NCBI RefSeq assembly: GCF_024679245.1
Contig: NC_090173.1
Span: 8,280,428 to 8,344,427, forward strand
Source of the DNA: Pseudorasbora parva
Lineage: Eukaryota > Chordata > Actinopteri > Cypriniformes > Gobionidae
Length of the DNA: 64,000 nucleotides
Reading direction: 5' to 3'
A model generated the notes under the pieces. The model did not search any database. It worked only from the letters and a program-made list of their open reading frames with translations, and was not told the DNA's origin. Positions 1-11,788 of this stretch are shown one piece after another; position 1 is the stretch's first letter; each line of letters opens with the position of its first letter. A program made the position numbers and the translations under genes.

Positions 1-1227
1 CTGTTTATTGAATAACCAGTGCCAGTGTTTCTGCTATAACAGTTGTGATAACTGAAAAACTATTTAGTTTATGTAATTTAAAAAAAAAAAAAAAATTAAG
101 AGTTAAATTAAATAAATTGTCACAAGAACAGCTTGATTCAATATCGATTATTTTTGGCTACATAACAGGTGTAAAGCATGGCAAATTTTCTCAAGGAATA
201 GGATACACATCTCTTAACTGATGCTGTAAACTATGGGAGTCATTTGAAGCCTACTATAATATTGAAGGTAAAATTGAACTGATTTGTACAAACACTTAAA
301 TTACACAAGGATTTTTTAAATAATAATAAAGTTAAAATATTTGCTAAACAAATTACAAATTTCTACTCACATTTGTTTTTTTAAAGTATAAACATTTAAA
401 TGGTGGCTGTTAAACAAACTTTCTTAATTCACATTTGGTGTAGCAGCAGAACTTTGGTGTCTGTTCATCTAAGACAAATTTTATGAATCTTCTCTTTTCA
501 TCTTATCTTTGCTTCTGTTATCGCTATAATGACAAATTTGGTGTAATAAAATTGGTTTCAGGTTTAAAAAACAAAATATTTCCCCATACTATGACAACTG
601 GGGTAAAAATGCACATTTCACATAAAAATGATGTCATCAGAGTGACTTTTTAATTATATTTTCCTTCAAAAACTTTAATTTTGTATTTAAGCAGTGCAGC
701 TACTTCTGTACATTACATTTGTCCTAAGTAGCATGAGATTTCGACCAGTCAGAAGTAGCCTATAGCAAATCAGTTCCTGCAACAACACATCCCATCTGCA
801 CCAGGAGCTGTGACCGCTGTTAAAGGTCAGAGGTGACAGGTTAACACTTTGAGGTTCGAATGACTTTCTTATTAAATAGAAGTATGTTTTTAATGTTAGA
901 TAACTAATAACTAGCTAGCTAGTAACTAGTTAGCTTCATCATAACTGTATTCATTTTTATTGAAGCAAGCACATAGCCTACTAGTCCAGGCGTTTAAGGA
1001 AAAAAGGGTGAACAAATTGCAACAGAATCAAACTCAACTGATTTTGTATCCTCAGTATGTCCTGAGTAAGAAAGAAAAAAAAGCCCAGAAGAATCCCATT
1101 AGGGGAAATTTCAGAAAAAGACCCAAATATAACATATTCATACGTCTATTCATTATTTTTCTCACATGAATAGGGTAAAACGTTTAACCTTTAGATATCG
1201 CCATGAATTATTGAATTATTGAATTGA
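1..1227 (+). repeat. left arm of 1.2-kb inverted repeat
   Basis: This arm is the reverse complement of 4958-6184, with paired positions summing to 6185. Identity is very high over the whole arm: the same 69-codon open frame appears at 960-1169 (+) and 5016-5225 (-). The outermost bases CTGTTTATTGAATAACC match the end of the other arm. The window begins exactly here, so the repeat may continue to the left. Nothing in the arm looks like a conserved gene; the shared open frame is Lys/Gln-rich and unconvincing. Confidence 0.9.
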
Positions 1228-2313
1228 TTACTTATATCAAGACAAACAAAAAATGTATTACAAGGTTTTTTTTAATTGTTAAAATGGACAAACGGTGTAT
1301 AATCTAATTACAGATGTGCTAATTTGAATAAATACCACAACAGATCTAAACATTGCGTACAGTGTTTTTAAAACATTCAGAGATTCAGTCGGTCATGGAG
1401 GGGTCTTGAATCAGCCTGAAGGGGTTAATATACTTGCTATAACAACTGCCTCACTATACTGCCCTACAAAGGCAAAAGACCTTAACTCACTGGAGTGTGG
1501 AACTGAGAAAAATGACTTTAGAGATTTTTTGTTGTCCAGCCAAATTAGTTATAGGTAGGACACTGGAAATCTGGCATTTAGATGTTTTAGTAATGACAAT
1601 TATCTACATACACTTTTTTTTTACTCAAACTTGACTTTTGACCCCTATTTTGAAGTTACGGCACTCTGCCTTTGTATTGTCTGCAAAAAATGTGGAGTCA
1701 TGCCAAGGCAAAAGGCAGTAACTTCCATATTATCAATATTTGGTTGCTGATCACCATTTGCAAAATCAATATAGTAACACCTTTATAAAATCTAATGATC
1801 ATGGCATTTATTTTGGATGATTTACAATTAATTATAGCCATCTTATTATTATTATTAAGGACACAATACCTCTAGTAAAGAGAATCTTCATTGGTGTGCA
1901 GCAAAACTTACAGGTTGATAGGTGACACTGAATTATATGAACAAGATAAGATTATTTCTAATGAGTAAACATTTGCATATATAATGCAAAGATATAAAAA
2001 AATAGAACAAATAAAAAATCTTGTAAAAATGCATGTGATAAATAAGACAAATAGCAAACAGTGCCGCTGGTTAATCAAGGGTTAAGTTTGGCTATCACGC
2101 TATTATATTTTGGCTAATGACAGCGCTGACTGGATCGGATTGCCCATTCATAGGCTAAACAGAGTAATTATTTATTGCAATATGTTTTTAATGTTTTTAT
2201 CTAGTAAAAAAGATACTATAGGCTACATAGCTTATACTTTTACATCTTTGAATGAAAATCGCCAAGCCTAAAAGGACAACTTTTAGATTGATGTGACAGG
2301 AATAATTCTCAGA
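1228..2313. other. core of inverted repeat, no gene seen
   Basis: AT-rich sequence without a convincing coding frame. An inverted copy of a short motif (TACGGCACTCTGCCTTTGT, near 1657-1676) recurs in direct orientation near 2599-2721. No other structure was recognised. Confidence 0.5.
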
Positions 2314-2377
2314 ATGCTTGTGGAAACATCCCCGATGACATTCATTGCCATGGATTTTATCGGGTTTACAAGTAAAG
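2314..2377 (+). other. possible short coding exon (weak)
   Basis: An ATG-initiated frame reads MLVETSPMTFIAMDFIGF and then stops at a possible splice donor (AAAG|gtagga) in phase 1. That phase is compatible with the exon-like sequence at 4703-4803. The frame is short, no family is recognised, and the pairing rests only on phase and orientation. Confidence 0.2.
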
Positions 2378-2598
2378 GTAGGATATATGGATATAATTGC
2401 GAACTGTTACTAGCCTACTGATTGTATGCGTGATCGCACGCTGTCACTGCATTCGAGTAGCCTACACACACTCGTGCAGTGGGCAGCCCCAGACTGCCTG
2501 ACAGCGCGCTGAGAGAATATTCTGCATTATGAAAACATGTATGACAGTACACAGGCTACACCGTAACTCAAACGCGGCAAACTTTAATAGACATTAAT

Positions 2599-2744
2599 AC
2601 AAAGGCGGGACACCATAACTGCATGTCGGTACCGTAACTTAATTTAGACGCATGGCTAAACAAAGGCAGAGTACCGTAACTCAGTTTGAGCGGTCTAAAA
2701 CAAAGGCAAAGAGCGGTAACTGCTGGTACGGTGTTCTGCCTTGG
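2599..2744 (+). repeat. cluster of ACAAAGGCAGAG-type motif copies
   Basis: Related 20-22-bp motifs start at 2599, 2660 and 2700 (ACAAAGGC, then a purine-rich stretch, then CGTAACT or a variant), with an inverted partial copy at 2726-2744. Another inverted copy lies near 1657. Spacing is irregular (about 61 and 40 bp). Confidence 0.5.
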
Positions 2745-2834
2745 TTTCTCCTGGGCTTTTGGAAGTTACTGTTCAGACAATCCATAATTTTCTCGAAAAA
2801 ACAACATAATTGACTAACGATATTTATCCACATG

Positions 2835-3700
2835 ATAAAGGAGGTCTTGAAAGTCCCAAAAATGTCAATAACTCATTTTCGACCAAAAACGAAGTATTAT
2901 ATTTTAGTCCCAGAGCATTGTGGCGATCCGAATCATTGATTCATGGCTGTTTGAATCTTTATTTGAGGTTTGAAAACAAACGCAGAAGAGAACACAATGC
3001 TGAATAAAATCGTACTTTTTTTTTATTTTTGGACCAAAATGTATTTTCGACTCTTCAAGAGACTCTAATTAACCCACTGATGTCACATATGGACTACTTT
3101 GATGATGTTTTTATTACCTTTCTAGACATGGACAGTATAGTGTGCATACTGCATTATGCTCTGGGACTAAAATATAAAATATCTTAAACTGTGTGTGAAG
3201 ATGAACGGAGGTCTTACGGGTGTGGAGCGACATTAGGGGGAGGAGTTAATGACATCAATTTCATTTTTGGGTGAACTAACCCTTTAAATGACTCGCCTTG
3301 TCGCTCCACACCCGTAAGACATTCGTTCATCTTCGGAACACAGTTTAAGGTATTTTATATTTAGTCCGAGAGCTTTCTGTCCCTTCATTGTAAATGTATG
3401 TACGGTATACTGTCACTTTTTATGTTGTTGTTATTTTTGGACCAAAATGTATTTTCATTGCTTCAAAAAATTCTATCCAACCCACTGATGTCACATATGG
3501 ACTACTTTGATGATGTTATTATCTTTCTGGTCCTTCTGGACATGGACAGTACACCGTACATACATTTTCAATGGAGGGACAGAAAGCTGCTAACGTTATA
3601 CATATTAGATCAGTTTGAATGTTTTTGTCTTGTACTACCGTTAATCAATCAGGGAGAGGGATAAGAATATCTATACATCTTTAGCACGTCACATTCTTCT
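2835..3700. repeat. palindromic interspersed repeat, two copies head to head
   Basis: About 2835-3290 is the reverse orientation and 3285-3700 the forward orientation of the same family; they meet at GGGTGAACTAACCCTTTAA. The family is recognised by GTTCACC near its end followed by CCACACCCGTAAGAC, TTCATCTTC and TTTATATTTAGTCC. Another copy is at 18395-18858. Open frames here are by-products of the repeat. Confidence 0.7.
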
Positions 3701-4089
3701 TTCTTCTTTTTTCCAGAGATTTGGAAAAACTACCTGAAAGTCCCCATACCTAACCCAACCATCTATTTGAATCTGAAAGTAACTAACCCTTAACTTTTTT
3801 TTGTTACATTTTTGTAAAATTTAAATACAGGTTTATGTGGAAGACTTTTTATATATAAAATGTATATAATAATTTCTGATCAAATCATTGCATTTATGTT
3901 TGAATGATTCGTTTTTGACTTGAAACAGTTGCATATTAAACTTAAATTTAGCTTATCCTTCCTATTTTGTTGGTTTTGGGGGCGTTTTAGAGTATTATTT
4001 TGTAGGTGGTCCTCAGGAAAAAATTGGAAGATAAAGTGGTCCTTGGGCTGAAAAAGTTTGAGAAACACTGTGTTAAATTGATAGTAAAG

Positions 4090-4420
4090 GAGATTTATAT
4101 TATTTGAAAATATGTTTTTATTTTGAATAAATGCAGTTCTTTTAAACCTTTTATTCATCAAATATATTAAGCAGCAGAACTGTTTCCAACACTCATAATA
4201 AATCAGAATATTAGAATGATTGCTGAAGGATCATGTGACGGTGAAGGAATGATACTGAAAATTCAGCTTTTCACAGAAATACATTGTAATTTAACATATA
4301 ATAAATTGAAAACCAAATATTTAAATTGTAATAAGATCACAATATTCTTTTTTTTTTTTACTGTATTTTTGATCAAATAAATGCAGGCTTGATGAGCAGA
4401 AGAAACTTCTTTCAAAAACA
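4090..4420 (+). repeat. old teleost interspersed repeat, degenerate
   Basis: Contains AGCAGAACTGTTTCCAACACT, GATTGCTGAAGGATCATGTGAC and CTGAAAATTCAGC, which recur at 60075-60215 and, inverted, at 52440-53110. These are a common dispersed family in fish genomes; its class is not assigned here. Confidence 0.6.
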
Positions 4421-4702
4421 TTACACATAGTAATGTGTCCAAACTTTTATATATATATATATATATAAAATACTCCATTCTGGGCTCTAGACTAACTTCT
4501 CTACCTGCAGCAAGGGTTACTACCAACTGCCTTTTGTTGCTCGCTCAAGCACATGATTATCAATGACTTTGCATGTTGATCAATACTAATTGATATACTT
4601 TGATCATTGGCAATGCCACAAAAGTTGATATTTGCTAAATATTTTAATTTGAGAGAGTAGTGTTTGCTAATACTGATCTGTTTTTTTTGTTTTTCTCGTC
4701 AG

Positions 4703-4803
4703 ATGCGGTCTTGAGCTTAAAACCAATGAAAGTAGACGAATACATGGCCAAAGACTTGAAATATGCACCTGAGAGGACTGGTGGCGGTAGCAGAAAGAAG
4801 TAA
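4703..4803 (+). CDS. exon-like sequence, possible terminal exon of an unrecognised gene
   Basis: A pyrimidine-rich tract ending TTTTTCTCGTCAG precedes a 101-nt open stretch that reads, after one carried base, about 33 residues (LKPMKVDEYMAKDLKYAPER then TGGGSRKK) and a TAA at 4801-4803. The charged, low-repeat composition looks more like real coding sequence than the nearby AT-rich frames. It lies in the core between the arms of the 1.2-kb inverted repeat. The family was not recognised. Only a weak candidate upstream exon (2314-2377) has a compatible phase, so this may be an exon fragment carried with the repeat or the end of a gene whose other exons lie outside. Confidence 0.35.
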
Positions 4804-4841
4804 CAAGAAAGGAAGACTTAACCAGCTGTGTTTAATGTTGC

Positions 4842-4957
4842 CCAATGTTTGGGCCGTTTTTTTTAAAGGTTAAAAAAAGCTAGTTCACCCAAAAATGAAA
4901 ATTCTGTCATTTACTCCTCACCCTAATGTCGTTCCACACCCGTAAGACCTCCCTTCA
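4842..4957 (+). repeat. cyprinid-type short element, cut by the inverted repeat
   Basis: Begins near AGTTCACCCAAAAATGAAAA and continues through CTCCTCACCCTAATGTCG and CACACCCGTAAGACC. It stops at TTCATC exactly where the right arm of the large inverted repeat begins, so the rearrangement that made the arm broke this element. Confidence 0.65.
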
Positions 4958-6184
4958 TCAATTCAATAATTCAATAATTCATGGCGATATCTAAAGGTTA
5001 AACGTTTTACCCTATTCATGTGAGAAAAATAATGAATAGACGTATGAATATGTTATATTTGGGTCTTTTTCTGAAATTTCCCCTAATGGGATTCTTCTGG
5101 GCTTTTTTTTCTTTCTTACTCAGGACATACTGAGGATACAAAATCAGTTGAGTTTGATTCTGTTGCAATTTGTTCACCCTTTTTTCCTTAAACGCCTGGA
5201 CTAGTAGGCTATGTGCTTGCTTCAATAAAAATGAATACAGTTATGATGAAGCTAACTAGTTACTAGCTAGCTAGTTATTAGTTATCTAACATTAAAAACA
5301 TACTTCTATTTAATAAGAAAGTCATTCGAACCTCAAAGTGTTAACCTGTCACCTCTGACCTTTAACAGCGGTCACAGCTCCTGGTGCAGATGGGATGTGT
5401 TGTTGCAGGAACTGATTTGCTATAGGCTACTCCTGACTGGTCGAAATCTCATGCTACTTAGGACAAATGTAATGTACAGAAGTAGCTGCACTGCTTAAAT
5501 ACAAAATTAAAGTTTTTGAAGGAAAATATAATTAAAAAGTCACTCTGATGACATCATTTTTATGTGAAATGTGCATTTTTACCCCAGTTGTCATAGTATG
5601 GGGAAATATTTTGTTTTTTAAACCTGAAACCAATTTTATTACACCAAATTTGTCATTATAGCGATAACAGAAGCAAAGATAAGATGAAAAGAGAAGATTC
5701 ATAAAATTTGTCTTAGATGAACAGACACCAAAGTTCTGCTGCTACACCAAATGTGAATTAAGAAAGTTTGTTTAACAGCCACCATTTAAATGTTTATACT
5801 TTAAAAAAACAAATGTGAGTAGAAATTTGTAATTTGTTTAGCAAATATTTTAACTTTATTATTATTTAAAAAATCCTTGTGTAATTTAAGTGTTTGTACA
5901 AATCAGTTCAATTTTACCTTCAATATTATAGTAGGCTTCAAATGACTCCCATAGTTTACAGCATCAGTTAAGAGATGTGTATCCTATTCCTTGAGAAAAT
6001 TTGCCATGCTTTACACCTGTTATGTAGCCAAAAATAATCGATATTGAACCAAGCTGTTCTTGTGACAATTTATTTAATTTAACTCTTAATTTTTTTTTTT
6101 TTTTTAAATTACATGAACTAAATAGTTTTTCAGTTATCACAACTGTTATAGCAGAAACACTGGCACTGGTTATTCAATAAACAG
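4958..6184 (-). repeat. right arm of 1.2-kb inverted repeat
   Basis: Reverse complement of 1-1227. It ends CACTGGCACTGGTTATTC then AATAAACAG at 6184; the next bases ATATTACTG are unique. No target duplication can be tested because the left flank is outside the window. Confidence 0.9.
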
Positions 6185-6728
6185 ATATTACTGTTACCAA
6201 ACTCTGCTCAAAAGAAATGTAATTACAAATTGATCCATATAGTGATGTGTATCGTATTGTGACATTGTTGATGATGCACAGCCCTAACTGAAAATGATCT
6301 TCAGTCCAATTCATCAACAGTTACATGCAAATATTCATGACATGAAATAGGCCAATGTTAATAATTAAGCTAATGATAAATAGCCTAAATAAATAGAGAT
6401 AAAATTTAACCTAACGTTAAAGAATTTGTTGTTTGCTTCCATTCCAGTTACATTTGCATAGAAGTCTACCTTACACTATGTAATGTTACACCTCTTGCAT
6501 GTAAGATTAAATACATTATTTGAGCTTTAAACGTTAACATAAGTATTCTTACATTTAATTTTAACTTAATAGTTAAGAAGTTGTGCATATGTTATTTTTA
6601 TTTCGTTTTATATTTCATATTCATTACTAGACACAGGATGTTTGAGTCCACTGGACCCGGGACTAATACAAGTGGAAATTGTAGGTCCTGTGTACTTTCA
6701 CTCTCTCCTGTACCTTCATATGGGCCTG

Positions 6729-6729
<1 letters not shown>
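6185..6729. other. AT-rich spacer, nothing recognised
   Basis: No coding frame, RNA gene or known element was recognised between the inverted repeat and the first TG microsatellite. Confidence 0.5.

Positions 6730-6809
<80 letters not shown>
6730..6809 (+). repeat. (TG)n microsatellite, about 40 units
   Basis: Uninterrupted TG dinucleotide tract. The Cys/Val and His/Thr frames across it are artefacts. Confidence 0.98.
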
Positions 6810-6810
<1 letters not shown>

Positions 6811-7091
6811 CTGTTTATGTGGTTTATGAGGACACAAATGTGTATAACTACATGGGTATTACACTGGTATTACACTATAAATGTGGTTTATGAGGACATA
6901 TCAAATGTCCTCATAATTCAAATGGCCTTAAAAACATTATCAAAAAAACATAATTTAGTAAGTAAAAATGCAGAATGTTTCCTGTGATGGGTAGGTTTAG
7001 GGGCAGTGGCAGTGTAGGGGGATAGAAAATACGGTTTGTAAGGTATAAAAACCATTACGCCTATGGAGAGTCCTTGTAAACCACATAGACC

Positions 7092-7094
<3 letters not shown>
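6810..7094. repeat. interspersed repeat between two TG tracts
   Basis: Carries TTTATGAGGACACAAATGTG twice and a tract GCAGAATGTTTCCTGTGATG then GGTAGG...GGGGCAG...GATAGAAAATACGG. The same tract occurs at 34877-35107 joined to 36634-36690, where it is split by a transposon. This copy therefore shows the empty site. Confidence 0.7.

Positions 7095-7168
<74 letters not shown>
7095..7168 (+). repeat. (TG)n microsatellite
   Basis: TG tract with one GC interruption, about 37 units, at the end of the same interspersed repeat. Confidence 0.97.
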
Positions 7169-7171
<3 letters not shown>

Positions 7172-7333
7172 TTTTTGTGAAATATCAGGACACAAATGTG
7201 TAAACTCATTCTTAGTTTTCACAAATGAGCCCCACCCTGATGAACGCTCAAAGTCCCTTTAGCAGTACCTGTCATAAAGCCTAAAGCGGCCTTCATAAAG
7301 AGTCCTTATTAAACCCTTCCCTTTCTGAACAGA

Positions 7334-7341
7334 TATAAAAG
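7334..7341 (+). promoter_or_regulatory. putative TATA box of the Ly6-type gene
   Basis: TATAAAAG lies 54 bp before the ATG of the Ly6-type gene, so transcription would start around 7360-7370 with a very short 5' leader. Inferred from position and sequence only. Confidence 0.5.
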
Positions 7342-7387
7342 AAATTGAAGCATTATTTCTCATCATTCATTCAGTTCCTCACATAAG

Positions 7388-8168
7388 ATGGATCTGCGAG
7401 TCTCTTTCGTTCTTCTTTTAATTTTTCTCACTGGAGGTACAAAAAACTGCAAGTATTGACATGTATTGTTCCAGGTCATACTGTTGCGCACTGACTCAAT
7501 GTCTTTCTCTGTCTGTAAGGTTATTCTCTCAAGTGTTACTCATGCAGACCTGATATCACGGGTGCCTGTGCAGCGAAAGAGGAGACCTGTTCACTTCCAC
7601 ATAATTCTTGTGCAACCACTAAGGTGGAAGCATCTGATGGTAAGTCCAGTGTGATGTGGAAATCTGCTGTAAAAGTGATCATACTGCTGGAGAGAAAGTA
7701 TACTTGTTAACGGCTACTCTTGAAATGGTGTTATTATCTTACGATATGGACATTTATGTCTTTTTTTCCCTAGGGTCTTCTGATGTGTCCTACACAGTCA
7801 AAGGGTGCACCACTAACTGTGAACTATTGACTAAACGGATGTCAATTACACAGACAGTGACTTTCCACTGCTGTGACACTGACCTCTGCAATGCAGCAGG
7901 TATTGGCCTTTGTTTCATAATGCGCTAGCTCTTTGATTTCATCCACTGTAACTTTAAATGAGGAAATTATATAAACAATAATAATTCAATATGAACAAGT
8001 GATTGTTCATAAGCAGCACAATATCAAACATAGTCAAGAATAGTGTAAAGTTATAGCAGCATGAAAATGAGAAGCTGCTCGTGAATTAATCAAGTAGTAC
8101 TTTCAGAGCTTTTAATGTTTTAAATTGTGAGAAATGTGTCATCAATGAACATGCTGTTTTCATAACTA

Positions 8169-8220
<52 letters not shown>

Positions 8221-9587
8221 CATTATAAGTAGTAGTAGTATAGTGTTAAATAGGGCTGCAACAACTAGTCGATAAAATCGATAACACTCGATAATGAAAA
8301 TCAACGATTCTCATTATCGATTAATCAGATCTGCCCTCTGTGCACGCAAAACTTCCACCAGTCTCGCCAAATTACAGCACTGAGTAATGCATTACTATGG
8401 ATAACATGCATCTAGAATTAGTGGAGTGGAAACAGAGCGACCTGCTGCGGGAATGATCCAAATGATCCAAGTGCCCAAAACATGAAAATTCAAGCGAATG
8501 CATTGGTTTAATATACCCTATGATGTGCTTTACACAGTGCAAAACATTCATTTTACAAGTTATATCCACAGATCTACATAGAGAACAGTGGTTATATCCT
8601 CATCTGTAAATGGCACTAATTCACACGAGTATTTCTATTTTGCATGAAAGCACGTCCTGACAGTCTGTGTCAACTTAAACTTCAAACTTCACTGAACGAG
8701 CAGCGGCACGGCAACGCAGAACAGAATGCAGTATAGAGGGAGATCATTAATATTCGGCACAAAAATACTCATTTAGCTGAAATATTTTTTTAATTCATAG
8801 CAAAATTTAGGTTTAAAAGTCAACATGTAATTCAAATATTTTTATGAGAGCAGTAACTGTTAAGGGATAACAGTGTGTAATACAAATATAGCCCATCCTA
8901 TTTACAGAATAAAGAAATGACTATTACTGTGTCCATAACAAATGTGTGTGTTGCTGCAAAACATTCCTCTAATCTAATCTGAGATTGTTTGTTTTGTGTT
9001 TTTGTTTTTCTTTAACATCATTTTAACGTGGGGAACCGTCCTTTTGCTTAGTGACGTTTGCACATAATGTATAGCACAGATATACCCTTATGAAAACATC
9101 CATGGTTTTATTACAGTAACACCATGTTTTTTTGGCGTATTGATTACCATTCTACACAAATACAATCGTTCAACTATGTATTGAAGCAAAACTATGGTTA
9201 ATCTGTGGTTAACATTGAATAACTAATATATATATACAGTATATTGGTTGCTTGTTTTATTTGTTGTAAAACTATGGTTAATTCTTGGACATATTCTCTA
9301 TGTACAGTATGTGTTTATAGCACCCAGCTGACACATTTGTTTGAAGGATAGCACTTGGCAGGATGTGGAATAGTGTTTTTTGTCAATAAAATACAATTTG
9401 TTTTTGTTTTTAAATCCAATTAATCGAAGAAATTATTGACCAACTAATCGATTATAAAAATAATCGTTAGTTGCAGCCCTAGTGTTAACTAATACTAATG
9501 TCCTTTCTGTCTTGTTTAGATGGAGTGTATAAGGGAAGCTTCCTCCTGCTCTTGTCTCCTCTGCTCTTCTACTTCCTGTTTCAGTGA
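7388..9587 (+). CDS. Ly6/uPAR-family GPI-anchored three-finger protein, four exons
   Basis: Exons are 7388-7436, 7520-7639, 7774-7899 and 9520-9587, all joined in phase 1 with GT-AG introns, giving 120 residues. Exon 1 encodes a signal peptide (MDLRVSFVLLLIFLTGG). Exons 2 and 3 encode one LU domain with ten cysteines: LKCYSC at its start, then single Cys in GAC, ETC, NSC, KGC and TNC, and the family signature CCDTDLCN at its end. Exon 4 encodes a short spacer and a hydrophobic tail (FLLLLSPLLFYFLF) typical of GPI attachment. This gene layout is standard for Ly6/CD59-like genes. The protein should be a small disulfide-rich surface protein; the partner and tissue cannot be told. The gene looks intact, with a TATA box upstream and AATAAA downstream. 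The last intron is enlarged by an ATT microsatellite and a hAT-type element. It could be a CD59-like, lymphocyte-antigen-like or Bouncer-like paralogue; sequence alone does not decide. Confidence 0.9.
8172..8220 (+). repeat. (ATT)n microsatellite in Ly6 intron 3
   Basis: About 16 uninterrupted trinucleotide units, next to AGT repeats and immediately before the hAT-type element. Confidence 0.95.
8251..9481. mobile_element. non-autonomous hAT-type element
   Basis: The ends are inverted: TAGGGCTGCAACAACTAGTC at the left, and the right end finishes CGTTAGTTGCAGCCCTA. Flanks GTGTTAAA (left) and GTGTTAAC (right) match 7 of 8, as expected for a hAT 8-bp target duplication. Subterminal ATCGATTA-type motifs are also inverted. 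No transposase frame is present. Confidence 0.8.
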
Positions 9588-9656
9588 GGCCAGCTGAACT
9601 TCAGATTCTACAGACCATAAACTCAATTTAGTTTGTCCTAAATTATTATAAAATGT

Positions 9657-9662
9657 AATAAA
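9657..9662 (+). terminator. polyadenylation signal of the Ly6-type gene
   Basis: AATAAA, 70 bp after the TGA stop of the Ly6-type gene. Confidence 0.7.
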
Positions 9663-9663
9663 G

Positions 9664-10015
9664 AATTAAAGAACACATTGCAGGTTTAAAATGTGTGATA
9701 AACGTCTGTAATAAAATTTTGACATATGTGTAATTAACATCTCTCTCAGGAAGTGACTGAAAATGTATTTATTTAGTCATGGGTGGGGGTATATAAGAAG
9801 ACCACAAAGACAAAGGGTGTTTTCACACTTGAGTCAATTGCCTGGTCCGAACAAAAGTTTGATTGCTCCCCCCACCCCCTACAATCTCAGAAAAAAAGGT
9901 ACAGTGTGGGTATAATTTTGTTCCTTGGGGAACAAAACGTATAACTATATCTTTAAAGGTACACAGTTGATACTTGGTTTTCAAACCTGGCCTGGAGGTA
10001 CCCCAGCCAGTGTTG
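9664..10015. other. spacer, nothing recognised
   Basis: No gene or recognised element between the Ly6 poly(A) signal and the minisatellite. Confidence 0.5.
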
Positions 10016-10029
10016 TAGTCAAGAGCACC

Positions 10030-10215
10030 TCAACCGAGACCAAAACAAGACCAAGACCTTGTAGGGTTGAGACCAAGACAAGACCAAGACTTTGTGGGGT
10101 TGAGACCAAGACAAGACCAAGACTTTGTGGGGTTGAGACCAAGACAAGACCAAGACTTTGTGGGGTTGCGACCAAGACAAGACCAAGACCAAAGCAGGGC
10201 GAGACCGAGTCAAGA
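10030..10215 (+). repeat. 33-bp minisatellite
   Basis: About four to five units of 33 bp built on GAGACCAAGACAAGACCAAG followed by ACTTTGTGGGGTT. Because 33 is a multiple of three and the unit lacks stops in some frames, open frames of up to 115 codons run through it on both strands; they are not gene candidates. Confidence 0.9.
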
Positions 10216-10239
10216 CCAAGACCAGACCAGCACCCCTTA

Positions 10240-11788
10240 AATTCATCTAAAAGATCCACATCTACTATCTGAGAAATTACTTATATTTAATTAATAAATA
10301 CAATCAGAATAGTAAGACACTATAACACTGATGCCAGTCACTGACAATAAAATTAATGGCACAGAAGTTGCATCTGAATTGGTACAATTACAAATAATGT
10401 TCAGATTAATTTAACATTAAAACAACATAGTTTAACATTCACTGAATCATTCATTCAACCGATTTGTTCACGTGAACCTGATGCCACGTGCCCGATGCGA
10501 GTCATGCCAGTGCGACACACACTAATCCTGGTCTCCTCGATAGTTAACCTAAAAACTTTACAGGGATTTCTTTGTAAATTAAATTGAGAATATAACGGAT
10601 GCATGTGCTATTTTAAATAGGCTACTGTAGTCTATGAGAGATGCGACGTCTGTGAAAATAACGTGTCAGGCAGGCTACGAATATCGATCTTCACAATGCG
10701 TGCGCCTCAATCTGCTCCGTCAGTAGTCAGGCCACTGATCAGGGATCAGCCCATTGATTTACCGGTATGTCCTGATCAGTGTCCTCACTACTGAACTAGG
10801 GAGCTGATTAAGACGCACCCAATTTTAGCCTCTCGTCTCTCTTAAGGGTGTCGCACCCAAGCCTCAGATCTCAGCCCCGCGCAGCGCTGCATCTCAAGCC
10901 TTGAGATTATACTTGATAATCCTAAAAGATTCCTCTGATCCTAGGCTAAAATCTGACATCTTTGCTCTTTAGTTTGACATGTTCACCGGCAGCCGATTAA
11001 TGAGAGCTGTGATCAAATTTTACCTCAGACGAACTTCTGGCAGTGTCAGAAGATTTGGCACACAATCCTGCAGTGCTACTTCTCCTACGACGACCGTAAA
11101 ATATCTCCGTTTTTCAAGACAAACTATGACCAAAACGAGAGCTAGAGATTTCTTTGTAGCCAGCATTTCAGTCCTGCATGTAATAAACGCGTCATTCACT
11201 GATGATATAAAACACCGGACAAGTTTTCTTGCATGCATCCATTTTTACCGCACCTTGACTATCGTACAGTCTAACATTAATGACATCTGAGATCTTACAG
11301 TGTGTTACAGTGTGTTAAAAAAGTTACAATGCCAAATAAATTCAGAAACTTTAACTGCATGAAAAGTAAATCATTTTAATTCATGCGTCACATTTAAATG
11401 ATATGATAGCTGCCAAATCCTTTCACCTCATTTTCCATCGGGAGCAGCTGTGCTGTGCATTAAGAATGAAGCAGCAGAGACAATAGGCAGAGAAACGTTA
11501 CGCATGTTTTTATTCCATCTTCACGCACTGAAACACAAGCTATATTCTGCACGTTCACATTCGTTCAACAACGAAAAGAACTGTCTGTGTTTTACTGCGT
11601 GGGCAAGAATAAACTAATGTTATATGCCAGTTTATACATCATGTCAGATAAAAGGGAAGCAAAACATTCTGCAGATGATATTTAATGTCGTGTCTGCTGG
11701 CTTTATTACTTTAACAGCTCCAAGTTAATCACTCGTAACGCTTACTGCACATATATTGAGACCTTTATCTGTGATTCACCATATTTAA
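10240..11788. other. spacer without recognised genes
   Basis: An ATG frame at 10979-11290 (103 codons) shows no domain, signal peptide or repeat and has an equally long frame on the other strand. No RNA gene or element boundary was recognised. Confidence 0.45.

Noticed and set aside
960..1169. 69-codon frame conserved in both arms of the inverted repeat
   Set aside because: Its conservation is explained by the near-identity of the arms; composition is low-information and no family is recognised.
6581..7209. Cys/Val and His/Thr repeat frames
   Set aside because: Translations of TG microsatellites.
9925..10272. 115-codon repetitive frame
   Set aside because: Produced by the 33-bp minisatellite; equally long frames on the opposite strand.
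10979..11290. 103-codon plus-strand frame
   Set aside because: No domain, no start context support and a comparable frame on the opposite strand; kept only as spacer.
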